The translations under genes and the position numbers were made by a program. Below are positions 1-13,344 of a stretch of DNA of 64,000 nucleotides, piece by piece. Source of the stretch: Astrocystis sublimbata. Lineage: Eukaryota > Ascomycota > Sordariomycetes > Xylariales > Xylariaceae. The notes below the pieces were generated by a model that saw only the letters and a program-made list of their open reading frames with translations, made no database searches and was not told the origin of the DNA. The number at the start of each line of letters is the position of its first letter. The stretch's first letter is position 1. The DNA is taken from assembly GCA_022453515.1 (NCBI GenBank), contig JAJNNY010000019.1:124001-188000 (forward strand), written 5' to 3'.

Positions 1-3000
1 CGTCCGCATCCTGTCTGGGAAACTGGACAGTTCGAGCTTGCAGACGCCGATCCTCCGGCCCGCCGGCTTTGATGACCATGTCACGCAGGGTAGAACCTAT
101 TAATATGTTAGAAAGATGCAACTCCCTAGCTTTTCTGAATGTATAAAAGCAACATACCTCCAGGTCCGATTAGGTTCTTGTGCCATTTGCGGTCCACTTC
201 TATCGTCTTGGAAACAGTGTCATCGAAGACAGCTTTCTTCTCCTCGAGAATCTTCTTGGCTTCGGCAACTTGTTGCTTACTTCCACGGATAGTGATCTCG
301 ACTATGCCGTCCACAGCCTCGGCCTTGTCATTGGGAATATCAATCCTTGCCCCAGTAGTCTGGCGAAGTTCGTCCATGGCGCTACCACCTGAGCCAATCA
401 ACGACGGCAGTTGCTTCTGTTGTACAGCCAGCGTTTCACTGAACGCATGCTCTCGAAGGTACTGATACAAGGAAAAGATTTCGTCCCGGGCGGCATCTGC
501 GCCCTTCTTGGATCCTCTAATTGTGACTTCGTCAGGAGCTTGTTGTCGTCGAGGCTTACCGGCTTCGCTTGCGGCGTCAGCTCCGGACTCGTCATCCTTC
601 GCAGGCTTAACGGTCTTGGGGAAGTTGATATGAACACCATATCGAGTCTGCAACCGGAGGATTTGGCTGCCCTGGGCGCCGATAAGTTCCCTGTGATACT
701 TGGGTTCAATCTTGAGGCTGTGGGTGGTCTCATCGGCCCATGACCGACCAAGCTGAAGAATGTGCGACTTCGCCTTCTCAGCTTTTGCCTTGGGTCCCTT
801 GAGTTCCACTTCCCCATTCTGAACTTGGATGTCAACGTCGAACTTCTCGCGTAGTTCATTGATATGGCTACCAGACTTGCCAATTAGATGGTTGGCAAAC
901 TTCTGTGGAAACTCGAACTTGGTGGTGAAGCCGCGTTCCTTTTCGTCTTCCTTCTCCTGTTCCACAAACGCGACAGATTTGTCGGCCAGCGTTTTCACGC
1001 TCGAAGCAGGACCTCGCATAGTCACGGTCGTGCCTTTAACACTGACCCGAACAGGAATGTCACCGGCAGCCCGGATTGTTGCGTCCTGTTCCTTCTTGAC
1101 GAATTTGCGTAGCTTCTCTTGGAACCTAGACTGAAGTTAGTATTGCTTAGAGAGAAAATCACAAAACCGGTCACTTACTTTACTGGAACCTCAAGAGTAA
1201 ATGTTTCGATCTTCTCCTGTTTGTTGATAAGATCAAGGATGTGAGATCGTGCCTGCTGGAGTCCTTGCTGGAAGGTGCGTAGCTCCGCAGCAGTGGGTGT
1301 TTTCTGCGGAACCTCGTACGCATCTCCGACTTCGGGTCCTTCGTATACTAGGAGAACAGGTAGTTCGGCGTCCGGCGCATCTGGAATGACCATGTGAACG
1401 CCAAACGAGTCTTGCACCTTAGGTCTGATGTCACTACGTAGGTAGGAGTGGAAGAAGCGATCAACTGGAACGCTGGCTAATCGTGACGGCGGGTGACTGC
1501 CGACAATGGAGATCATCTCCTTCTGTGCTTTGAGAGCATTCTTTCCTTCCCGAGCGTAAAGCTGCCAAGGACTGCTGATACCACTGGTGTATGGTGTGTG
1601 TATATTGATCTTATACAAGTTCTCAAGTCGGACAATTTCCTTCCTCTGGCGGAGGTAGCGGGCAATATCCCGCGTGTAATCAGACTCGCTACCTGGGGTA
1701 TGGCGATGATGCTTCGCAGGGTTGAACGGAGAGCTATGCACCTGGGTAGCCAGCTCCATAGCTTTTTCGAGGCCATTTGCGACATCGTCGGCCTGGCCGA
1801 CGACGGTGACAGTTTCAACACCGGGTTCGCTGGGCAGGATCACAACGCACTTTGTATCAGCAAAGAACTCGTCTGACGGAATACCCCGTTCTCCGATGAT
1901 GAATTGGTGGGTGCCTTGGCTGATGTCCACTTGGTCCATGTGTAGTTGATTCTGCAACTCTTGCACACGGCGCTCGATGGCAGCTCTTGCAGCCTGAACT
2001 GCAAGACGCTCACCCGCTAGCTGGATGTAGTTATCATTGATAGCGGGAGTGAACGTCGGTCTCTGCCCAGATACCGGCATCTGGGGCACTTGAGAAGCCC
2101 ATGGTAGATGGGGTGGGACACGGATCTGGACGCCATGCTCCGCTTCGAGTCCATGGGCCAGGCTGTTGTTCGGGCCAGCAATAAACGGGTAGAATTCCGC
2201 TGGGATAGCTTTCAGCCTTGTCTGTGCGTTAGCCGAGCGCTCTCCGACAATCTTCTCAATCAATTGGCGAGCCAAAGCTGCGGTATGGGTGTTGCCTTCG
2301 ATGACTACGTCAATGGCCGCATCGTCATCATCATCCGCGAACGCAGCTTGGTTGATCTTAGGCATCTGTATTCTCGCACCAGACTTCTCTTGTATGGACT
2401 TGATGGTGGCACCCTGTTTGCCAATGACATGGGCCCGGGTGGACTGCGGGATCGAGACTGTAATCGTTTCCTGTGCACAAAAGGTTAGCTGGCGGGTGAC
2501 GACACCATGGTGAGGAGGTTGGCACTCACCTTGCGGCCAATCTGTGAGACCAGATCACGTAACGCTTGCTGTGCCCTATCCTGAGGACCGGAGGCCTCGA
2601 ACTTGAGCTGGCCACCAGGCCCAGTCGTCATAGTAATGACGGCCCGAGACTTACGGTTGATGTCCTTGATGATATCCGGGATCGGGCGTTTGAGCTCGTT
2701 GCGCGGCAGAATCGAGGACGAAGGCAGCATGATGGTCTCTACGTTCCGACCCGGGATGGCCATCGGCAGAGGCACACCGGCGGTCGGGGTAGCTACCCCG
2801 GAGGTAGGTGCAGACGTACGGGGCGTGCCGTTAGCAGACCATGAGGTGCCATTCGCGTTCCCGTTCGCGCCGCCCTTGGCACCAGCCCAGATAGGAGGGA
2901 AGCTCGATTTGGGGGCAGCGGTCTTGGGCAAGCCGAGCTCGGGGAAAGCTTCGTGGGACTGGGTGTCAATGGCAGATGAGTTACCGGCTGGCTGCTTGCC

Positions 3001-3195
3001 AGCGGTTTTAGCAGACATGGCAGGGGCCCAAGTGGCATCAGTGGGAGCTTCAGCAGTGGTGGTGGTGGCGGTGGCGGTGGCGGTGGCAGGGGGGTTGACT
3101 TCGTCGTCAGGCGCATCCTCAACCGAAACTGGAAGGGGATGCTGGGCATGCTTCTGGAGAAGCCGGGCGGCAGCAGAGTTCTCCTCGGAGGCCAT
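1..3195 (-). CDS. SCP160: Multi-KH RNA-binding protein, SCP160/vigilin type (3' end beyond window)
   Basis: Exons on the minus strand: 3195-2530, 2470-1179, 1125-158 and 96-1, continuing past the window edge. The three introns have GTGAGT, GTAAGT and GTATGT donors and CAG or TAG acceptors, and the frame stays open across all of them, giving about 1007 visible codons. The start lies at the head of an Ala/Thr-rich, low-complexity N-terminus. After it come many KH units; canonical GxxG loops read VIGKQG, LIGKSG, LIGAQG, LIGSGG and LIGPGG, and several other units have degenerate loops (IAGPNN, IIGERG), as is usual in vigilins. The family binds mRNA and polysomes at the ER surface and affects translation and genome stability; that role is inferred from family. 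The gene is divergent from the Ste20-type kinase across 5.2 kb. Family assignment is firm. Confidence 0.92.
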
Positions 3196-6100
3196 TGTTT
3201 CAAACCTGAAGATGGCGTATTAGCAAAGAGGCAACGGACTGGTCAAGTAGCACAAGAGCGGGTGCTGATTGGGTGGTGATGGGAGGGAATGGGAGGGAAT
3301 GGGAGTCGGTGTGGCAGGTGAGGCATGGCAAGGCGCCACAGCGAGCGAGGCCGACTCACGTTGTAGCTAGGCAACACGGATTCGAAATAGGGGAGAATCT
3401 TGCAATTGGTCACTCAACGAGATGGTCGAGCAACTACAGTGGACAGGTGAACAGTTACACGTGCAACGGTGATACCGAAGTACCGTTAGTGTGGGAGATA
3501 CCAGAGAGACGGACACGGGACGACGACGGAGGTGCAGCTGCAGAGGAGCTAGAACATTGTTGCACGGAGGATGCGGACAGGCTGCTTTGGGGTCAAGGGG
3601 GGGAATAGCGGTGCTTGGAGACGTGTGATGTTCCACGCAAGGCAGTTGTTGAGCTGGCTGTGGGTGTTCGAGACGTCACCAGTGCGGGAAGTGCAAAAGC
3701 GTGGGATCTCGAGGTCTGGGGGATTTGAGGAGGGTAAGGTAAGGTAAGGGAGGAAAGGTAGCTTGTCGTCGATGGGTAATGACAGCAACCAGGTTGGTTG
3801 GACGGACAGCTGTTCGTTGAAAAAAAACAGGGTCGCTTGCTCGCTGCCAGTGCTACCTTAGGTACCTACCTAGGCGAGCTAGGCACCGTCAGAGTGCCCA
3901 CCTGGACAGGACCTGGCTCGCCTGGAGGCGTGCTGGAGGCGTGCTGGCGTGCGTGAACACCTCGTACCTTAGGTAAGTAAGTACTTTAGGTAGCTCTACT
4001 AGTCTCGATTAAGGTTTCTAGCAGTGACCTGCCACATTATCATCAGACCGAGCAATTCCACCTCGAAACTGTTAGTGAGGCTCGTTCATCCCCCGCAACG
4101 TCCCCTACCTCCACATCGAATTCCATTGCGTGGCACCATGGGTTGGAGCTTCATCATAACCTGATTGGCCGCAAGCTCTGGAGAGTCGTAACCGTCCATC
4201 TGCAAGCTTGGAGACAATTGGTGGAGCTTACAACTTGCAACTCTACCTACCTTAGCACCCGAGCACCTTAGGGAGGGAAAACTTGAGTAATACTGAATTT
4301 TCCATCGAGGCGGTAGAGGTAAGATTATTACTACTGCAGTAGGTAGTGCCTCAATCACGTAAGATGAGGTCGTGTGTACTTAGTACCTAGGTAGGTCCGG
4401 TCGATTACATTAGATAGCCATCAGTTGATCAAGGTTGTGTGCTACCTATAAGCATAAGTTAATGTGAGCAGCGCAGACACTCAATCCAAAAATGATCCAG
4501 GGGGTCAGGACACAACGGCAGCAAGCTGGCTAGTCAGTAAGTGTACATGTCTGCCTGTTTTCTGTTCTCAATATAGTCTTATAATGCGACTATCTATTGA
4601 CGTAAGCTACGGTAGGACCTATTTGTATCCGTTAGCCGACTCTTATTGTTCCAGATGGTAAATGTCGAGATTGACTTTAGGTATGGATGCTTCCAATTAG
4701 GGTCTTGAATTTGGCAATACGTAGCTGGCTCTTGATTACTAGCGTTAATGATGCAATCCCTAATTATAGGGTATATCTGGGTTTGCATTTTCGAGTGAAG
4801 GTTCGTAGTTCCCATTTGACCATCTTGTGGTAGTACCGAATTGAAAATTCATGAAAACTTTCGCAGTTCGCTCTTTAATTATTTCAGTTGTGTACGCCGA
4901 AAGCGTGCTCATTCAGAGACTCCAAAATACGATATGGATCAGGAGTGGCCGTCAAAGACAAAGCCGAAACTCTGCTTATCCGTCGAGTCTCGAATACCAG
5001 GAAATAGTCGGCTAGAGAGCCTATCGCTGCACGTCACGAATCTCGCAAGCTGCCAATTGCCGATCTTGTTGAATCCTCGTCCAATCTTCGAGCATCTGCC
5101 CGCACCAGGATACAACGCCAATGGCCCGCAAGGCGGCACGCCTCGGCAACAACAGGGTTGCAGACAAGTCGACGAGTCGACGAGGTAGATGGCAGCTTCG
5201 ACACTGGCTTGACTGGCTCATGAAGTCGTATTCTGGGCGCATCGCAACGAATCAGAAATGGTCGAGAATGTATGTTCCCTATTGCGAGGCGAATGTGCGC
5301 TGGTGACGGAGCCAATCATCCAAGGCACAAAACATGTTGACCCGAACAGCCAACCAACTCGTATCAATACGCATAACTCTTTTTCGACCTGGCTCTCTGG
5401 TTTAGTACTTCATCGATCCGAGGCGTGTTGCTCAGTTCAGCGTGACGTAGCTGCGTCAACACGCATGCAAAAAACATCACGGCTCAAAAGCCGCACGTGC
5501 CGCGAGCATGAAATTGCCAAATCTGGTACGCAGCGAGGGCAAGCTGGGTGGTAGTGTGTATTCAATGCTTCAGGTGAAGTCTTAGCACCGGCCTTTTCTT
5601 CCTGTTATTCGCCAAAGGTAGGAACTATACCTCGACAAGTAGACAATTGGATGAATTGATGTTGGTTGATTCGACACCATGCGCGGCTGGGTTCAAGCCT
5701 GAAACGCATTCGATACCGTACGAAGCGCCGCCCAGCGCAGCTCGCTACTTGTTTTAGCCAGCGTAAACTGGGCAGTGGAATTCTAGCCACTCCGAGGACA
5801 CCGAAAAAACCAGAGCCAGCGAAAATTGTCATGAAATTATACCAAGGCAAAGCTCTGCAAATGAAACCCCCTCTAGTGCCGCCTGAAACTTCCTATGGGC
5901 TACCTGCCTTATGCTGAATTTGGTGCGTTTCCCGCATTTTGTCCCGCAAGCGTTCTATTGCCAAAGAGGTTTAGGTGTAGATAATATCTCGATATAGAAA
6001 AGCTTCTAGTAAATTCAAGGAATAAAAGTAGGTAAGTATATACAAACTTCAACACCCACAGCTATAATTTCACTGCCATAATTGCAAAGGCTTCAAATTT

Positions 6101-8401
6101 GGTATGTCATACGCAGCCACACCAACTGCCACTTCCCAAGTAAGACAGATTTTCCTTTCCAAAATTCCAACTCAAGTCGCTGGTCAGAACGAGTGAGGCT
6201 AGGCATTGCAGCTCTAGATAGGTACTCTCATGTTATGCTTGCCAACATTCAGCATCTGAGCAACTGCGGTTGTTTCAGTCATCAAGGCCGGGCAGGCTTA
6301 GACTTCAGACTACGATGTTTTCTATGGGTATAGTTGCTAGGTAGTTAGTTAGCTGCTGCCGTTCATGCACTCGCAGAGATCTCAACCAAGCCCTGTCATG
6401 ATGGAACATAAACTTCTGAAGTGCGTGGTGTCATTTTCCGAATTCGACACGCATAGTTCATGGCTGCTTCGAGAAACGGGGCACAAAGGGACCGGAAAAC
6501 CTCCTCGCAAACAATGCCTGCCGCATTCATGCTGTGCAACAAATTTTGCCATGGCTGAATCACCATATGATGTACTCGTTGGGAGGGCCATGCCATGTTC
6601 TGTTTACGAGTACATGATTCACACACATTTGTCGAGCCAGAGGTGCCTGATCCGAGCATGATAAGCCCGTGCAGCAGTGGTGTTCAGCTCGTATCCCGAA
6701 GTCCTGGATGTGTAGTCTAGCGTCAGGTCAAAAACAAGCACATAAAGTGAGCTCCAACATGTGCGTCGGACGTATAGTAGCCGAGCTCTAGCGAGGTCTA
6801 GCTATTCAGCCACGCCACGGGACTGTTACAGCACCAAATCCAAAGAGCTCTTAGCAAGTATTACTTTTCTCGGTCCGCTGCCGAAGACATGGGGGAGGGT
6901 GCCCGCGCGCGTAAGCTCATGGTCAGGGAACCCCAGCATTGGTGGGGAGCTGAAGATTCGATCGCTCCCAGGAAGAGATATCTATGCACGTAGCTCGAGG
7001 TAGCTCCCAGCTCGGGCTGCCTACCTACAGGTATAGATACCTCTTAGGTAGGTGGGCAAGAGATAAGGTTGGCGAGATATCAAATTCGAGTCGAGACCGA
7101 CGGGAGAGGAAGGGAGGGCGAAGTGTTTTGAAATAAGAACAAAGGAAAAGAAACTTTAGAGATAAGTAGCGGGGCCGAGTGCCATGATTCATGTATAACA
7201 CCATCTCCACGTGTGTAGGTGGTGCTTCCAATCCGTTCACAGTACCTGACCTGGCTTCCAGCCATGTACCTACTTCCTAGGGATAGAAGCTACCTGCTAG
7301 GTGCTATTGAACCTACCAGACATGTCGCATCGGATGTCTGAACTGGATCCAAAATGTTGCGTGGACTGTGATGGCAATAGCGGGCGAGGTAAGCTGTCTT
7401 TCTCTGCGCATCCCGAAGACGGCTGGCGATGCCATGGCCACATTGAAGTCATTGATCGGCCTGGACTGGCTAGCTGTTGGTGCAAAGCGGGCGACAGCGT
7501 GGGCCAGCCCACCACAAGCTGGGAGATGAGGTGATAGCTATGGGATGGAAGGATGGACACACGTCGGCGGTGAAAGAAGCAGCAAATAAGTGCCTATAAG
7601 TGCAATAAGCGCAATAAGTGCAGCTATATTATATACATCCATCTATTGAGTCCCACAGGGCGGCCGAGCGCCTTCTTCGTACGTACACGTACACACACAC
7701 ATATACATGCGTACATACATAGTACACGGCACCGCATCGTCGCAGGCGTCACTGGCCAGCATTGATTGCTTCTCCCAGGTGGTCGTGGCCGGCAGTCCGT
7801 TCGCATTGCATGCACGGCATCGGAAGGCAGGGAGGCAGAGGCAGAGGTAGAGGAAGCAGTTGCAGTGTGCCCTACGTACATACACATATACCGGTACCTA
7901 ACTCAACTTAAGTAACTTCCAAGCATACACCCGACTTACATACTGCGTACACCCCGCGCGCACATCCTGCGTGCGTACTCCGACTTGGTATTCTGTTTCT
8001 ATTCCTGTCCTGCGTCTACGTCTAAGTACCTACATACGCACACATCACTGCTACCCTCTCGCGAGTCAACCTACATGACCACTGCAACCTGGCCGCCGCC
8101 TCTTCCGTCAATACAGCGCCACCCCAGATTCTGCACCGAGGGACATACATCATACCTATACTCAGCCCCGTTGCGCCCGTTGCGCCCGTGACGGCAGTTG
8201 GGGTTAGTCAAGAACCTCGAACCAGTCAGTCAGCGCGCTGGTCGGCCGTTCCTCTCGCTGTCTCTGCATCTCCCGCTCCCCCGCCGTTTGTGGTTTTGTG
8301 GTTGAGGTGGTAAGCGGCTGGCACTAGGGCAACTGGGCGATTGCCGGTACTGTCAATTAAGTAGATACTCCTACTCGTAAACGTGAGAAGGCCCTGCAAA
8401 G
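3196..8401. other. 5.2 kb intergenic region between divergent SCP160 and STE20 genes
   Basis: No convincing gene is seen here; the open frames are short and overlap on both strands. The region contains TAGGTA/TACCTA-type motifs (for example 3854-3875), a purine-rich stretch near 7085-7150 and a CA/TA-rich stretch near 7680-7725. It presumably holds the promoters and 5' leaders of both flanking genes, possibly with leader introns that I cannot place. Confidence 0.5.
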
Positions 8402-11400
8402 ATGGATGGGGACAGGCACAGTAGCAGCCACAGTCCCAATTCTGACGGCGCTCTCCATCTTCAACATCTTCAACATCAACATCAACAGCACCAACACCAA
8501 CACGATCACGACTATTTTCAACAACACCAGCACCAGCACCAGCACCAAGCACATCAACTCCAACATCAACATCAGCACCGCCGCAAACTCACCAAGAAAC
8601 CGCCGGCGCATCTCCAACAGCACTGCAGCAACAGCAACAGCAACTCGGCTCCAGCTACGGGCGACGGGCGCTTTGACGCCCAATCCCCATCCCTCCCGAG
8701 CAAACGGAGCTCCAGCAGTTTAAAGCGAGCTCCTAGCGCTCCACTCCAGAATACACACACTGCTCCTGGCAGATCCTCTTCGCACGCGTCAAACTCGTCA
8801 CCCCGGCTTCCTCCTCCCGCTTCTCAATTTCAGTCTTATTTCCATTTGCAGTCGCACCCGCTCTCTGCTCCTCTCTCCTCCACCACCTTCTCCTCCTCCA
8901 CCACCACCACCACCCATCACAACAACAACAACAGCTACTTCCCCTCCACCTTGCCCGTTCTTGAGCTGCACACCGGCGCCTTGTTCCCGTCGCCGTCCCA
9001 TTCCCCTTCTTATCAAGTCGCCGCCCCCGCTTCCGTGTCAGCCTCCCACTCCCACTCCCACTCCAACTCGCACTCGCACTTCCTATCCCACGCCTCTCCG
9101 CCCACCAGTGCTACTACCGCCATAATCCCCACTACTAGCGCCTCAGCCGGCGGCGCAACGGCGGCATCTGGCGCTGGCGTTGGCGTTGGCATTGGCAGAG
9201 ACCTTGGCCTCGGGAGTGGTTTTAGCACCGCCCCAGCAACAACCTCGACTCGACCAAACCAGCAGCCTTCGAACCTGGATCCCACCTCTCACAACCGGCA
9301 GCGGGAGCAGCAGCAGCAGCAACCTTCCTCGGGCTCCCAATTCCTGCCGCTGCAACCCCTCCGCTCCAAAGCCTTCGAGGACTTCGTCGGAGCCCCCTTC
9401 GACGGCGAGAGCATCCTCCACCAGCTCGACGAGGCTGCCGCGCGCACTGTCGACCCTCTCCCGACTCCGACGTCCCCCGACCCTTCTAACATGGGCCCTT
9501 CGCTTCGCCGCTCTGTCAGCTTTTCTCTATCCAATGCCACCATGTCGGAGAAGTCGCAAGCCGCCCGCGTCAACGATGTCCCCGCCAGTGCCTCGAAACG
9601 CTACTCTGACGAGTCCAAGGAGTCCAAGGAGTTCAAAGGCCCCAGCATGTTGAGGAAAAAATCCGGTTTCTCGGGCCTCATGAGCACACTGGTCGGATCC
9701 CCCAAGAAGCCCGTCATCTCAGCGCCCGAAAATCCCGTGCACGTCACGCACGTTGGCTATGACAGTACCACTGGCCAGTTCACGGTTCGTCTGCATTTTT
9801 GTTTCCATTGGGGGTTGGGGTTGGTTGTCCTATCGCTCAGGTGACGTCAGATGTGGCTCGAGGAGGTATGCTGACTTCCTGTCTTCCTGGACAGGGCCTA
9901 CCCAAAGAATGGCAACGCCTCATCAACGAGAGTGGTATCCCTGAGAATGCGCAGAGGGAGAACCCGCAGATGATTGCCGACATAGTCACATTCTACAAGG
10001 AGACGACCGAGCGACCTCACGAGGACCAGGTTCTGGAGAAGTTCCACGATGCCAGGGCTCCGGAGCTTCGCACCCCATCAGGAGGAATGGTCACATCTCC
10101 CGGCATCTACTCGCCAAACCTAGCCGGTATGTCACCTATGATTAGCCCACCAGCAAGTCCGAGATTTCCAATCGTAACGAATGAAGGCACCTTTGAAAAC
10201 CCCCGCGCCCCGCCACCGGTTCCTGCCACAGGAAAGAGCCCAGGGCATCACACAGCCAGAGATCACCCCAACCTGCAGCCCAACCGCCCGGCGCCGAAGC
10301 CTCCTGTCTCCATGCAAACGCGATTCCAAACGCAGCCGCAACCGCAATCCCCGTACGCCGCCAAAGACTCTGGCATTGGCATGTCCCAGCCTGGCGAAGA
10401 CCTGCCCGCCCTTGCCTATGCTCCGCCGTCCAAGGAGAGCAGTGTCCCCATGCTACCTGAAGAACACAGGTCGAGATCGAACTCTCGCGCAAACGGAGCC
10501 TCGCCCTACGGAACCCAGACGCCCCAGGCTCCGCCCACTCAACCGTCCCCGGCTATGCATGCCAACTACCAACAACAGCTGATGCAGCAACAGCAGGAAC
10601 AGGCCATGTCGCAAGCTCAAGCCGCAATGAAAGGCCAACTAAGTAGGTCCCAGAGTTCAAGGCAGGCTCCAGCGCCGGCTACGAGCACAAGAGCGCAACA
10701 GCATCCACGACCACCTGAAGCGAACGGCGGCCCCGGCGCTGGCGGGCCCCCGACACAAGCACGACCCCGCCAGAGGACACGACAAAGCCAAAGCTCGGTC
10801 ATAGATGTAGCAGCTGCCTTGAAGAGGATTTGTTCAGAAGGCGATCCGCGAGAAATATACAGAGGTTTTACCAAAATCGGTCAGGGTGCATCTGGTGGCG
10901 TCTACACCGGCCACGAGAGGGGCTCAAACCGGTTGGTAGCTATCAAACAGATGAACCTGGAACAACAACCTAAGAAAGACCTGATTATCAACGAGATCCT
11001 GGTGATGAAGGACAGTATCCACCCCAACATTGTCAACTTTATTGACAGCTATCTTTGCGGCGGCGAGTTATGGGTTATTATGGAATACATGGAAGGCGGC
11101 AGCTTGACTGATGTGGTTACCTTCAACATCATGACGGAGGGCCAAATAGCGTCAGTCTGCAGGGAGACTCTCAAAGGTCTTCAACATCTACATTCGAAGG
11201 GCGTCATCCACAGAGATATCAAATCAGACAACATTTTGTTGTCGTTGGAAGGCAGTATCAAGCTCAGTATGCTCCACTTCTCAATCCCTTCATTTACCCA
11301 GAAACCGGGGGACTGACATTATGCGAACAGCGGATTTTGGGTTTTGTGCTCAGATCAACGAGGCACACAACAAGCGCACTACGATGGTGGGAACACCTTA

Positions 11401-11825
11401 CTGGATGGCACCTGAGGTCGTCACGAGGAAGGAGTACGGTCGAAAGGTTGACATCTGGTCTCTTGGCATCATGGCAATTGAGATGATCGAAGGAGAGCCA
11501 CCGTACTTGACAGAATCGCCACTTCGCGCTTTGTGGCTCATCGCTACAAACGGTACCCCGAACATCAAGGACGAGCACACGTTATCCGCCGTGTTTAGGG
11601 ACTTCCTCTACTTCGCTTTGAAAGTGGACCCAGAAAAGAGAGCAAGTGCTCATGACCTGCTACGGGTAAGCCATTCCATCGTTTTGAGTCAGGTTCAAGA
11701 GCTGTGGAACTAACCTGTGCTAGCACGACTTTATGAAGATATGTGTCGATCTAGGATCGCTCTCCCCTCTAGTACGGGCTGCCAGGGATGCTCGAGCCCA
11801 GGAGAAAGCTCGAAAGGGGAATTAG
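8402..11825 (+). CDS. STE20: Ste20-type p21-activated serine/threonine protein kinase (PAK)
   Basis: Exons 8402-9784, 9895-11266, 11331-11665 and 11724-11825 give 1063 residues; frames join exactly at all three introns. Residues 1 to about 430 are low complexity, rich in Gln, His, Ser and Thr. A CRIB/p21-binding motif spans about 439-475 ([16 protein letters not shown]) and is cut by the first intron. A Pro/Gln-rich linker follows, then a kinase domain from about 785 to 1035 with the glycine loop GQGASGGVY, lysine in [20 protein letters not shown] (restored by splicing at 11266/11331) and WMAPE. No PH domain is visible before the CRIB, which favours Ste20 over Cla4. The family is activated by Cdc42/Rac and acts upstream of MAP kinase modules, polarity and hyphal growth. 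Fungal orthologues are called Mst20 or PAK1. Confidence 0.95.
8455..8655 (+). repeat. CAN-type repeat encoding a Gln/His tract in STE20
   Basis: A run of CAA, CAT, CAC and CAG triplets codes for alternating Gln and His near residues 20-85 of the kinase. A second tract, (CACTCC)n-like, lies at about 9046-9080 and encodes Ser/His repeats. Such triplet tracts often vary in length between isolates. Confidence 0.8.
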
Positions 11826-13344
11826 AGTGCAGCAACAGCTCGACCTGCCTCGAATCATGCGTCGAGGGGGTAAAGCAGTACCTCAGTACATACACCACCA
11901 TCTTGGATAACGGCATATTCAGGGCGTATTCCCTTTCGAATGCAACATTAACCTATTCTCTACGTGTTGTGGGGCATATTCTAATGTCTCGTCGCGCAAC
12001 ATTTGGACGAAACAGACCGGTCAGGACTGGCAGTCACACAATTGGATTTAAGCAGCGAGTTCTATCTACACGTCTATCGCAAAAAGACGACAGATTTGTT
12101 TTCCTTGACTCCGGAAGTTTGGAACTGCGAGATCCCATTCCAAGTACATTTGTACCTAGCTCGATACCATTTTTCTCTAGAATATTGACTCGGGCGACCA
12201 GATCAGTCCCCTTGAGGACCGTCCATCTACAAACCCTTCTTTATTAGAAAATGCAGGCGCTCCTTAGGTAGCTTAGCTGTCATCGTCAACCAGTTTCTGC
12301 AATAGAATCTGATTTCAGGAACGGGGACAGTACTGTTGAAAGCCAAACAATGAAAGAAAGGCAACTCTGATCCTACGAAAGCCCCATGCCACAAATGTGA
12401 CGACATTTCAAAGCCCAATTCCCTTTGACGACTACGAGAAGCTGAAAGAAAGTTGCACGCCCCGCTATCAAAAATAGATCGGCTTACCAGGGTCAGAGTA
12501 GTGAGTGAGACTACCTAATGCAAAAGAAATCTTGCCCAAAAGTGGATGCAGGGACACTTGCTTGTAAACATAACCACAAAAACAAATGAAGGATGCAAAT
12601 GCTCACATGGACACGTGAATACCTACCTAGGTTAGGGAGTCAGTCATCTGACCAGACGGATTATTTACAACCAATTTTCAATAACTAGCAAGATCAGACA
12701 TATTTTATCAGTAGTGCAATTCAGACCTCGCTTTAAGTTGAGTGAAATGTCTCTCTATTGTTAAGACCGATATAAAGCAAACTCTGGTGTATCTAAACAA
12801 TATCCCGGTTTTGCTTGCCCCGCACTGAAGGCACAGCTCTCTAGTATATGAGTTCTCTAAAATCAAAACATCCGCTTTCATTGAATTTTGTGTCCCGTCA
12901 AGCTCGCTAATTCCGAATTTTCCTTTTCTGGCCTTCTTTCATTTTATTTCTATTGGTCACTTCAGTTCCCGTGCGCCGGTGCCGTTTTTTATAATTCCAT
13001 GGGCGCGTCGATCCCGCTGGGGTCGCGGGCTGCCCTGCCCTAGTCCCCAATGACAATCCAAACGAATCGTCCAGGGAGTTATTTCATTTATGGGTATTAC
13101 TTGGGGTGAAGAGAGTGGCTGCTGCTGCTCGCATTCGTCAACCCCGCAGAGGGAGCGCATGCTCGGCTCAATAGCAGAGCCGCATTCGTCCACTGGCGAA
13201 TACAAGGGACGAAGCGGGAGGTGACACAAGGTTTTTGCGTCCTCCCGCAACTCGGTCTGGCTTTTGGTTGACCTTGCTTCGCCCCAGACAGGGCAGTTTG
13301 GCGACGGGTGCGCGCTACGTAGCGTGCGTACATGCGTGCGCCGC
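11826..13344. other. Intergenic region between convergent STE20 and dehydrogenase genes
   Basis: This is the tail-to-tail spacer holding the 3' ends of both neighbours. It is AT-rich between about 12400 and 12950. The longest open frame (11717-12247) starts in the kinase's last intron and overlaps its last exon in another frame; I see no conserved motif in it. No gene is called. Confidence 0.5.

Noticed and set aside
2603..3223. 206-codon plus-strand open frame
   Set aside because: It lies antisense to exon 1 of the SCP160-type gene; its Val/Ala/Gly content mirrors the Thr/Ala repeats there.
11717..12247. 176-codon plus-strand open frame
   Set aside because: It starts within the STE20 last intron and covers exon 4 in the wrong frame; no motif.
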